This document shows positions 7,566 to 13,831 of a stretch of 64,000 bases of DNA, piece by piece; positions within the stretch are counted from its first letter, which is position 1; each line of letters begins with the position of its first letter. Under the pieces are notes generated by a model. It worked only from the letters and a program-made list of their open reading frames with translations. It was not told where the DNA came from and did no database searches. Made by a program: the position numbers and the translations under genes. Source of the stretch: Saccharofermentans sp. (lineage in GTDB: Bacteria; Bacillota; Clostridia; Saccharofermentanales; Saccharofermentanaceae). The stretch covers positions 84,203 to 148,202 of the forward strand of contig JAILDX010000039.1 of the NCBI GenBank assembly GCA_024688685.1, given 5' to 3'.

Positions 7566-7599
7566 AAGAAAAAGGGTCATCTCATAACTGAGATAACCC
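7566..7599 (-). terminator. intrinsic terminator of the 68-aa ORF
   Basis: On the minus strand GGGTTATCTCA pairs with TGAGATGACCC (one G-U) around a GTTA loop, followed by TTTTTC. It lies just after the stop of the start-less small ORF, showing that this region was or is transcribed leftward. Confidence 0.75.
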
Positions 7600-7607
7600 A
7601 TATACCA

Positions 7608-7814
7608 CTACTGATCATCATGATCTACACCATGCTTGCGGCAAAGGTAAGTATCAAACTCTTCCCATGCTCTCCTGCATTCTGCCTCGATATTTGTTCC
7701 GCCTGCATCAAATTGATCCTGCCAAAACTCCATGCACTTTTTCTGATCCTCCGGAGTCAGATCATCAAAGTTCCATCTGCCGCTAACTTTCTTTAATTCA
7801 TCTATGCTAAGCTT
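7608..7814 (-). pseudogene. 68-codon small ORF with a ribosome site but no start codon
   Basis: The frame encodes a charged helical peptide (SIDELKKVSGRWNFDDLTPE, later CRRAWEEFDTYLCRKHG) and ends in TAG with its own terminator. An AGGAGG site is present, but where the start should be the codon is AAG, one base from ATG. An upstream in-frame stop rules out a longer frame. Either the start was lost by a single mutation or an unusual start is used. Family not recognised. Confidence 0.5.
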
Positions 7815-7856
7815 TCTATCCTCCTAAAATAAGAAACTCTATTATTCCACTACTCC

Positions 7857-7959
7857 GTGAGTAAGTCTTCTGCGGCGGACTTCCGCAGAAGCGTCTACGA
7901 ATCTTCCGGTCTTTACAAACTGTAAGTAGCTTCGAGGACTGTAGCCGCGAAAGACTCAC
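7857..7959. repeat. structured ~100-bp element, copy 1
   Basis: GTGAGT at the left end pairs with ACTCAC at the right. Internal arms CTTCTGCGG/CCGCAGAAG (loop CGGACTT) and GAAGC/GCTTC can also form and compete. The second copy at 63634-63732 keeps the internal words GCGGCGGACTT, CGAGGAC and AGCCG while its stems change on both sides. The right arm contains the tcdA stop codon. Confidence 0.65.
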
Positions 7960-8675
7960 CTCAAATCTTTAACTACCTCGCCCGCAATTATCAACCCCGC
8001 AACCGACGGCACAAATGCCGTGCTGCCCGGAGCAGCCCTGCCGGTGGTACCCTTGCTCTCAGTGCTCTCGCCCTGCGGCCGGACCGGCTCCTCCTCTGAA
8101 TAGACGACTTTCAGCTTCTTCACGCCCCGCTTCTTCAGTTCGCGGCGCATCACTTTCGCGAGGGGGTCCATGCTTGTCTTGTAGATATCGGCGACCCTGA
8201 ACGCGGACGCATCGAGTTTATTACCTGCCCCCATCGAACTTATGATCGGGACACCGGCTTTCTGACACTGCATGATCAGCTCGATCTTCGCCGTGACAGT
8301 ATCGATGGCATCGACCACATAATCGTATTGAGTGAACGGGAAATCCGACGCATTCTCGGGAAGGAAGAAAGAGTTGTGTATGTTCACTTCCACTGAAGGA
8401 TTGATCTCGAGCATGCGCTCTTTCATAACTTCCGTCTTGTATCTTCCGACAGTCTTGCTCGTCGCGATAATCTGGCGGTTTATATTCGTCACACACACCT
8501 TATCGTTATCAATCAGATCGAATGCGCCAATGCCGCTCCGCACCAGCGCCTCACATACATACCCACCGACGCCGCCGATACCGAAAACGGCCACGCGGCA
8601 TCCGGACAGTCGCTCCATTGCCGGTTTCCCCAGCAGCAATTCAGTTCTGGCAAACGGGTTCGTATTTTCTTCCAT
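7956..8675 (-). CDS. tcdA: tRNA threonylcarbamoyladenosine dehydratase TcdA
   Basis: TcdA (CsdL) cyclises t6A37 of ANN-decoding tRNAs to ct6A with ATP. The product has the E1/ThiF fold: the nucleotide loop GIGGVGGYVCEALVRSGIG, then LIDNDKVCVTNINRQ and VDAIDTVTAKIEL. At 239 aa it has the family length and the C-terminal SVAGLIIAGEVV helix. The ATG at 8675 is used. Its stop codon lies in the outer stem of the structured element 7857-7959. Confidence 0.9.
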   Translation of the reverse strand: MEENTNPFARTELLLGKPAMERLSGCRVAVFGIGGVGGYVCEALVRSGIGAFDLIDNDKVCVTNINRQIIATSKTVGRYKTEVMKERMLEINPSVEVNIHNSFFLPENASDFPFTQYDYVVDAIDTVTAKIELIMQCQKAGVPIISSMGAGNKLDASAFRVADIYKTSMDPLAKVMRRELKKRGVKKLKVVYSEEEPVRPQGESTESKGTTGRAAPGSTAFVPSVAGLIIAGEVVKDLR

Positions 8676-8712
8676 GTCTGAATATTAGTGTGATTACTGA
8701 TTCAAGTCAATA

Positions 8713-8750
8713 CAAAAACAGACACCCGGAGAAGAACCGGATGTCTGCTT
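8713..8750 (-). terminator. intrinsic terminator after flavodoxin
   Basis: On the minus strand CAGACATCCGG and its partner CCGGGTGTCTG form a long stem followed by TTTTTG. A run of A on the other side makes it potentially bidirectional. It isolates the flavodoxin operon from tcdA. Confidence 0.8.
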
Positions 8751-8769
8751 TTTAAAGAAGGTATTATGA

Positions 8770-9192
8770 TTATGCAAGGGCTGCGCCAAGTGCTTTACAC
8801 TCACTTAATGCAGCTTCATCAGGCGTATTGTTGCAGATGACGAAATCACATGCCATCTGTGCTCCGTCGTTGATGCACTGGTCATTCCAGTTGCGCATCC
8901 ATTCCCCGTCTCCCCAGCCATAAGATCCGAAGAGAGCAATCTTCTTGCCGGCAAGCTTGCTCTCAATGGCCGTGAACATGGGTTCAAACTCGGAATCCTC
9001 AAGCTGCTCGGCACCCATTGACGGGCATCCGAATGCGATCGCATCATACTCATCAATCTTCTGATAAGTGAAATCTGAAAGCGCAACGATCTCCGCTTCT
9101 GCTCCGGCACCCTTAATGCCTTCAACTACAGCGTTGGCCATTGCCTCTGTATTTCCGGTTCCACTCCAAAAAACTACTGCTACTTTGCTCAT
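8770..9192 (-). CDS. flavodoxin, 140 aa
   Basis: Short-chain flavodoxin with the FMN phosphate loop WSGTGNTEAMA at the N-terminus and the GSYGWGDGEWM flavin-side loop. Flavodoxin replaces ferredoxin as low-potential electron carrier when iron is short. It is downstream of DUF3793 (31-bp gap) under a promoter flanked by two iron-type boxes, and it faces away from a ferredoxin gene across the same intergenic region, which fits iron-controlled exchange of the two carriers. Confidence 0.93.
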   Translation of the reverse strand: MSKVAVVFWSGTGNTEAMANAVVEGIKGAGAEAEIVALSDFTYQKIDEYDAIAFGCPSMGAEQLEDSEFEPMFTAIESKLAGKKIALFGSYGWGDGEWMRNWNDQCINDGAQMACDFVICNNTPDEAALSECKALGAALA

Positions 9193-9223
9193 ATAAGTAA
9201 TCCTTTCAAACTTGATATTTACT

Positions 9224-9772
9224 TCAAACGACAGCTGTAAGCCGTTCTACTGTATTACCTGATCTGTACTGATCGAGCAGTGTCCTCGTGCACATCTCAT
9301 ACTTATCGAAAAGACTGCTGCACTTACACACATCACCATATACTTTCCACATTCCGCAGACCTTGTAGTTGCGTCCTTTGTTCTCGATGAAACCCTTTAC
9401 GTCTTCCGGCGGGAAACCAAGGAATAATCCGATCTCATGCGGAAACTCGTTTTCATTGAGTCTCGAGATCATTCGCAATATGCAGGCGTTCATATCATCA
9501 GCATCGTATCCGAAATCAGTCAGTATGCTTCTTACACTTTCCTGCGCCAGGTATGCTCTCAGGAGTTTGGGTCTGTAAACGTATATCAGTGTCTTGCCGT
9601 TCATCTGTTTGACCGGAATAACAACAACGCCGCTGGATGACAGTCTTCTGTTGTACGATCTGATGTCATTTGTTATTTCGGAACTTGAAGGACTGTCACA
9701 GTTGAAAAGATTTGCAACTTTGATCCCTGCAAGTGTAGGTGAACACCAAGCGATAAATCCCTCGTCAGACAC
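9224..9772 (-). CDS. DUF3793 family protein, 182 aa
   Basis: Motifs AWCSPTLAGIKVANLF at the N-terminus, FPHEIGLFLGFPPEDVKGFI in the middle and MWKVYGDVCKCSSLFDKYEM near the end are those of DUF3793. In Clostridia this family often sits beside flavodoxin; its function is not established, and the Cys residues at the tail may matter. I chose the GTG at 9772 because AGAGGAG lies 7 bp upstream; the longer frame would run through the operator at 9809-9824. Confidence 0.85.
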   Translation of the reverse strand: MSDEGFIAWCSPTLAGIKVANLFNCDSPSSSEITNDIRSYNRRLSSSGVVVIPVKQMNGKTLIYVYRPKLLRAYLAQESVRSILTDFGYDADDMNACILRMISRLNENEFPHEIGLFLGFPPEDVKGFIENKGRNYKVCGMWKVYGDVCKCSSLFDKYEMCTRTLLDQYRSGNTVERLTAVV

Positions 9773-9805
9773 TATGTAACTCCTCTCTGCTGTTTGATCT
9801 TTGCG

Positions 9806-9862
9806 CTTGTTAGCCTCGGCTAACAAGAAAGATTATCCACCATGTTTGTTGTCTTGTCAATA
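9806..9862 (-). promoter_or_regulatory. DUF3793-flavodoxin promoter with iron-type box (9809-9824)
   Basis: Minus-strand TTGACA and GATAAT are separated by 17 bp. Just downstream, around +1, is the box GTTAGC-CTCG-GCTAAC at 9809-9824, extended to 22 bp by flanking CTT/AAG. A repressor bound here would block transcription start. Confidence 0.75.
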
Positions 9863-9867
9863 CAAAA

Positions 9868-9883
9868 GTTAGCAATAGCTAAC
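9868..9883. promoter_or_regulatory. iron-type box GTTAGC-AATA-GCTAAC
   Basis: Second box in the divergent flavodoxin/ferredoxin region, upstream of the flavodoxin -35 and about 105 bp before the ferredoxin start. A further half-site GCTAAC at 9931-9936 lies closer to the ferredoxin gene. Confidence 0.75.
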
Positions 9884-9988
9884 CAATCTTTCAATTTGAA
9901 TAAAATGTAAACAAAATCAAATTACGCTTGGCTAACCGGGGTTTGAGATGAAACAATCTACATATCAACCACGAAGGAGGATATTCAT

Positions 9989-10159
9989 ATGGCATATGTA
10001 ATTTCTGATGCTTGCGTTTCTTGCGGTTCATGCGCTGATGGCTGCCCTGCAGGTGCAATTTCCCAGGGTGATACACAGTACAACATCGATGCTGAAGCTT
10101 GTGTATCCTGTGGCGCTTGTGCATCAACATGCCCTGCAGGTGCTATCGCTGAAGGATAA
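9989..10159 (+). CDS. 2[4Fe-4S] ferredoxin, 56 aa
   Basis: Clostridial-type ferredoxin with two cysteine motifs CVSCGSCADGCPAGAI and CVSCGACASTCPAGAI, each C-x2-C-x2-C-x3-C-P. It carries electrons for pyruvate oxidoreductase, hydrogenase and similar enzymes in anaerobes. Start ATG with AAGGAGG 10 bp upstream. Divergent from the DUF3793-flavodoxin operon and followed by a strong terminator. Confidence 0.95.
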   Translation: MAYVISDACVSCGSCADGCPAGAISQGDTQYNIDAEACVSCGACASTCPAGAIAEG

Positions 10160-10198
10160 GCCCGCGTAACCTGTTAAGTACGTTAAGTAAAAAATTAG

Positions 10199-10229
10199 TG
10201 CCTCAGTCCATTCTGAGGTACTTTTTTTG
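10199..10229 (+). terminator. ferredoxin terminator
   Basis: CCTCAG pairs with CTGAGG around TCCATT, flanked by further pairs and followed by a run of seven T. Confidence 0.85.
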
Positions 10230-10236
10230 TAGCTTT

Positions 10237-10346
10237 TGCACCCACAACTTGCACCCACTATGGTGGGTGCAAAACCGGTTGACTTTAAAGATAATTACCA
10301 AAAAACAGGCATATCTGCACCCACGGTGGGTGTAACCGGTGGGTGC
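10237..10346. repeat. cluster of GCACCCAC / GTGGGTGC words
   Basis: Six copies of GCACCCAC or close variants occur in both orientations within 110 bp. One pair (10249-10272) is a perfect 10-bp dyad around TATG. It lies between the convergent ferredoxin terminator and the DtxR gene. No T-run follows any of the hairpins. Confidence 0.65.
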
Positions 10347-10367
10347 ATCCGCCGGCTTAAATAGCTG

Positions 10368-10736
10368 TTAAACCTGATCACTATCCTCTATATGCTTCTT
10401 AACCACTTCAAAAGTCTTGTCACTTATAACATGCTCTATCCGGCAGGCATCTTCCTCCGCAGTCTCTTCATCGACTCCGAGCTCAGTAAAGAACTTGCTT
10501 AATACAACATGTCTCTCATAGATCTTTTCCGCTATCTTCCTGCCCGTCTCGGCAAGCGTAATATATCCGCGATTATCGATCTCGACATAATTACCATTTT
10601 TGAGGATTGCCATCGCCCTGCTTACGCTCGGTTTTGATACACGTAAATATCTGGCAACATCCATCGACCTCACGGGCGCATCTTTTTGTGAAAGTACCAG
10701 TATTGATTCAAGATACATCTCACCGGATTCCTGCAT
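10368..10736 (-). CDS. DtxR/IdeR-family iron-dependent regulator (short form), 122 aa
   Basis: Winged-helix domain (VRSMDVARYLRVSKPSVSRA) plus dimerisation/metal domain, without the C-terminal SH3-like domain. The metal-site residues look iron-type: Met in GEMYLE where MntR has Asp, and ACRIEHVISD, which matches the DtxR stretch carrying Cys102, Glu105 and His106. The ATG at 10736 follows GGAGGAG; a TTG five codons upstream lies inside that site. A box at 10782-10797 overlaps its -35 region, indicating autoregulation. It is the best candidate to bind all the GTTAG-N6-CTAAC boxes of the island. Confidence 0.85.
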   Translation of the reverse strand: MQESGEMYLESILVLSQKDAPVRSMDVARYLRVSKPSVSRAMAILKNGNYVEIDNRGYITLAETGRKIAEKIYERHVVLSKFFTELGVDEETAEEDACRIEHVISDKTFEVVKKHIEDSDQV

Positions 10737-10766
10737 TTCGAACTCCTCCAACTGTCATTTGAGGAG

Positions 10767-10797
10767 ATTATAGCATGTTTTGTTAGCAACCACTAAC
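10767..10797 (-). promoter_or_regulatory. dtxR-like promoter with iron-type box (10782-10797)
   Basis: TATAAT at 10772-10767 (minus) is preceded by GTTAGC-AACC-ACTAAC at 10782-10797, which covers the poorly conserved -35 region. The box begins directly after the stop codon of the GNAT-YoaP gene. Confidence 0.7.
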
Positions 10798-10798
10798 A

Positions 10799-11545
10799 TC
10801 ATTTTCCGATCAGCTTTAAAAACTTCTTATCGTTCATCTGCTCGTTCGTTATATACTCGCCATCCAGGAACAGAGCATACGTAGTTATGGGCGTAGGTGC
10901 CTTCTGCGCCGCCTCCCTGCTCTCTATTTTTATCGCCTTAAATGCGACGCCGTTATTCAGCGCGGTCTCTTCCAGGATAGGAACATATTTTGCATTGAAC
11001 GGGCACTGATTCGTATAGTAGAGGACGTAACCCTTATCATCTGTGTGCGGGTGCTTTGCGCACTCAGAAAACGAAGGAGCTGCTGCTTTTTTATCAAACG
11101 GCAGATACCAGAGCTGGATCCCGTTGTCCGCCTCATCACACACTTCAAAGCCCTTATACTTCAGGAACTTCGGATCTGCCAGAAACGGCTTCTTCTTAGC
11201 CGAGGATAAAATGCAGAGACCTTTCTTCCCTTTATCCTGGCTGTCCTTTATGCAGGCATTCAGCAGATCAGAGGAATACCCGTGCCCCTTGAAAGAACCG
11301 GACACCCACAGACAGTCAATATACATATAATCGGGAGCATCAACCGGATTCCATGCATTCTCCGCCGGAATATACTCGATAAAGCATTTCCCGCGCTCAA
11401 CGCTCTTCAGAAAAACAAGACCGTCATCAAAACGCTCTTTAAGCCACTTTTTTTTGGACGAGACCTGAACATCCTTATTGTTGGAGATCGCACAGCAGAT
11501 ATGCTCTTCTTCGATATTATCCTTCGTGACCTGTATGTATTCCAT
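10799..11545 (-). CDS. GNAT acetyltransferase with YoaP-like C-terminal domain, 248 aa
   Basis: Residues ~5-165 form a GNAT domain (YIDCLWVSGSFKGHGYSSDL carries the acetyl-CoA loop). The C-terminal ~80 residues (GYVLYYTNQCPFNAKYVPIL, then PITTYALFLDGEYITNEQM) match the YoaP domain, which has a thioredoxin-like Cys region. Substrate unknown. The ATG at 11545 has GGAGG 8 bp upstream. It is immediately upstream of the dtxR-like gene but has its own frame and no box. Confidence 0.8.
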   Translation of the reverse strand: MEYIQVTKDNIEEEHICCAISNNKDVQVSSKKKWLKERFDDGLVFLKSVERGKCFIEYIPAENAWNPVDAPDYMYIDCLWVSGSFKGHGYSSDLLNACIKDSQDKGKKGLCILSSAKKKPFLADPKFLKYKGFEVCDEADNGIQLWYLPFDKKAAAPSFSECAKHPHTDDKGYVLYYTNQCPFNAKYVPILEETALNNGVAFKAIKIESREAAQKAPTPITTYALFLDGEYITNEQMNDKKFLKLIGK

Positions 11546-11607
11546 AAACAAAACCTCCGCTCCTAAGATAATACTACAGTATAAGTATTTATGATATAAT
11601 CGCGCCT

Positions 11608-12486
11608 ATGGAAAAAGTATTCGGTTCACTTAAGATCACATGGCCCAAGCTTATTATCTTCGCGGTCGTCACCGGTGTTTATACCGGAGTCATGGCATCA
11701 CTGCCTATTACAAAAGACACCTCTTTTGCTGATATAAGCATTACATTTGAGTGCTGGATCCTTTTTGGAATTATTATCATCGTCAACAGCACAAAGCCTC
11801 TGGAGTCCGCTCTGAAGTGCTTTGTCTTTTTCCTAATAAGCCAGCCGCTTGTTTATCTGGTAGAGGTTCCGTTCAATCCTCTCGGCTGGGAGATCTTCCA
11901 GTATTATCCGCCGTGGTTTGTATGGACTCTGCTTACGCTCCCGATGGGCTTCGTCGGCTACTTTATGCGCCACGATAAGTGGTACAGCCTGGTCATCCTC
12001 ACTCCCATGCTCGCTTTCCTGGGGTATCACTACAGCATGTTCTTACGCGAAACATACTCGTTCTTTCCCAACCATCTTCTCACCACCATATTCTGCCTGG
12101 CGACACTGATCATCTACCCGCTCTTCATCTTCAAGAACAAGAAGCTTAAGATCGCGGGGATCGTCATCAGCATCCTTATTATCATTGGCGGGTCTATCCT
12201 TGCACTGTCGATGGGCAAGGACGTTTACAACACAACGCTGCTCGTTGAGAGCGGAAAGCTTGAAGTCACTTTCGACGACACATACAACGTATATCTCGAA
12301 GATGAGTCGTACGGCAAGGTGTTTATCGTTTACGAAGAAAACATAGAATCATATATGGTCAATGCGGAACTCATAAAGACCGGTGACACAAAGCTGATAC
12401 TGGAAGCTCCTGACGGAAGCAGGAAAGTTTTCGATCTCACGATCGAGAGGAATTCTTACCAGATTTCAGAAGCGCCCGCCGGCTGA
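11608..12486 (+). CDS. polytopic membrane protein with extracytoplasmic tail, 292 aa
   Basis: About seven hydrophobic helices fill residues 12-200, beginning WPKLIIFAVVTGVYTGVMAS and ending IAGIVISILIIIGGSILALS. A soluble beta-rich tail of ~85 residues follows (LLVESGKLEVTFDDTYNVYL). Family not recognised. It precedes the broken sodium symporter gene by 12 bp. Confidence 0.65.
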   Translation: MEKVFGSLKITWPKLIIFAVVTGVYTGVMASLPITKDTSFADISITFECWILFGIIIIVNSTKPLESALKCFVFFLISQPLVYLVEVPFNPLGWEIFQYYPPWFVWTLLTLPMGFVGYFMRHDKWYSLVILTPMLAFLGYHYSMFLRETYSFFPNHLLTTIFCLATLIIYPLFIFKNKKLKIAGIVISILIIIGGSILALSMGKDVYNTTLLVESGKLEVTFDDTYNVYLEDESYGKVFIVYEENIESYMVNAELIKTGDTKLILEAPDGSRKVFDLTIERNSYQISEAPAG

Positions 12487-12498
12487 TCATATAGCATC

Positions 12499-13162
12499 AT
12501 GGAAAACAAGACCCGCGAGACTTTCGGTTCAAGACTCGGATTTATTCTCGTCAGTGCAGGATGTGCCATCGGCATTGGCAATGTCTGGAAGTCCCTTACA
12601 GGGACGTTTGAGGATACCGGGCCCGATGAGGCTGCAACCGTCTTCTCGGACATGCTCGCGAACCCTTCGGAGTTGCTCATATTTATGGCCGTTACTGTTG
12701 TGGCGGGATTCCTCGTACTGAGTTTCGGCGTAAAGAACGGCCTGGAGCGCGTAAACAAGTTCATGATGATCGGCCTTCTCGCTCTCATTCTGATACTGGC
12801 GGTAATGAGCCTGACTCTCGAAAAGGCCTCCGAAGGAATGAAGTTCTACCTCCTCCCTGACATTGACAGTATTAAGAGCGTTGGCCTGTTCAATATAATA
12901 ACAGCTGCAATGAATCAGGCATTTTTCACGCTGAACCTTGGCATTACCGCCATTGAGGTCTATCGTTAGCAATCTGCTGCTCCCGATCGGATCTCTTATC
13001 TATGTGCTCTTCTGCACGACAAAGTTCGGATGGGGCGCTGAGAACTATCTTGAAGAAGCCAACACCGGCAAGGGACTCAGGATTAGCCGCGGAACGATTG
13101 GTTTCTTCAGGTTCGTCCTCCCTGTTCTGATAATAATTATCCTTGTCAGCGGATTCTTCTGA
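12499..13162 (+). pseudogene. decayed neurotransmitter:sodium symporter (NSS family)
   Basis: The N-terminus has the TM1 signature of NSS transporters (GFILVSAGCAIGIGNVW) but jumps straight to the region after TM3 (GTFEDTG, then GLERVNKFMMIGLLALIL, FYLLPDID and NQAFFTLNLGI). The frame ends at 12969; the C-terminal NSS segment (LLPIGSLIYVLFCTTKFGWG, later EEANTGKGL) continues in another frame to 13162. At least two large internal deletions and a frameshift remove half of the ~440-aa transporter, including substrate-site helices. Confidence 0.85.
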
Positions 13163-13164
13163 TA

Positions 13165-13524
13165 TCAGTAAGTCATTCCGATATAATAGATCAGGATATA
13201 CCCGTTAAATAAGACAGACGGGAATGTAAGACACGCGGTTAAAATGGTAACAACGAGCATAGCTGTGTGAGCGCCTTTGACTTTGGCGATGATGGCCATG
13301 ATAATAGCTCCTATTGCTGTGACCGCAAGAAAAAGCGACAGGAATGAGAGCGTGATCACGGAGGAATTCATCCGTCCGTAAGCAAACCAGAAAACAAACC
13401 AGAACGAGACTCCTCCCAGGATCATGCTGACGATCGCAGTGATCAGGGCTGCAATAGACAAGCCTTTGCCTCCGCGCTTTTTTACTGCGGGTTTTGGGGT
13501 TGCCACATATGATTCGTTTTGCAC
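13165..13524 (-). CDS. small membrane protein (DUF4190-like), 119 aa
   Basis: A basic, Pro/Lys-rich N-terminus (ATPKPAVKKRGGKG) is followed by three hydrophobic segments (LSIAALITAIVSMILGGVSF, SLFLAVTAIGAIIMAIIAKV, MLVVTILTACLTFPSVLFNG). The GTG at 13524 has AGGAGG 7 bp upstream. This layout is common for small DUF4190-type proteins of unknown function. Confidence 0.65.
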   Translation of the reverse strand: MQNESYVATPKPAVKKRGGKGLSIAALITAIVSMILGGVSFWFVFWFAYGRMNSSVITLSFLSLFLAVTAIGAIIMAIIAKVKGAHTAMLVVTILTACLTFPSVLFNGYILIYYIGMTY

Positions 13525-13568
13525 AATAATACCTCCTGTTTCATTAAGACAAGGCAATTATACCATGC

Positions 13569-13826
13569 TCACGTAATCTCCCACATAACCCCCATATTCT
13601 TAAATCCGTCCTGGGGCATGCATCCCGGACATGTCTTCTTGCCATCCTCTGTGGAACATCCTGAACAACTCCCGCACATGGAGAACTCAATCCTCCTGAT
13701 AACTCCGGTCCGCTCAAGAAACTCGATGTCACGCTCCACGATTTCCACCGGTTTACCGAGTTCAGCGGCGATCATCTTTGTTGACCGCGATCTTCCGTCC
13801 TTAAGAAGTTCCAGTAATTCCTGCAT
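13569..13826 (-). CDS. feoC: FeoC-like winged-helix protein with Cys cluster, 85 aa
   Basis: The first 55 residues form a small winged helix (MQELLELLKDGRSRSTKMIA, then ERDIEFLERTGVIRR). The tail carries CGSCSGC and CPGC, a potential Fe-S or metal site like that of FeoC. It starts 5 bp after the feoB stop and is the last gene of the operon. FeoC proteins modulate FeoB stability or sense oxygen/iron; the role here is by analogy. Confidence 0.75.
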   Translation of the reverse strand: MQELLELLKDGRSRSTKMIAAELGKPVEIVERDIEFLERTGVIRRIEFSMCGSCSGCSTEDGKKTCPGCMPQDGFKNMGVMWEIT

Positions 13827-13831
13827 ATATC

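Noticed and set aside
7857..7959. Integron attC site
   Set aside because: The GTTRRRY/RYYYAAC core sites are absent at the ends and there is no integrase nearby, despite the stop-codon-adjacent hairpin layout.
10237..10346. CRISPR-like array
   Set aside because: The repeated unit is only 8 bp, alternates orientation and has no regular spacers; no cas genes are in the window.
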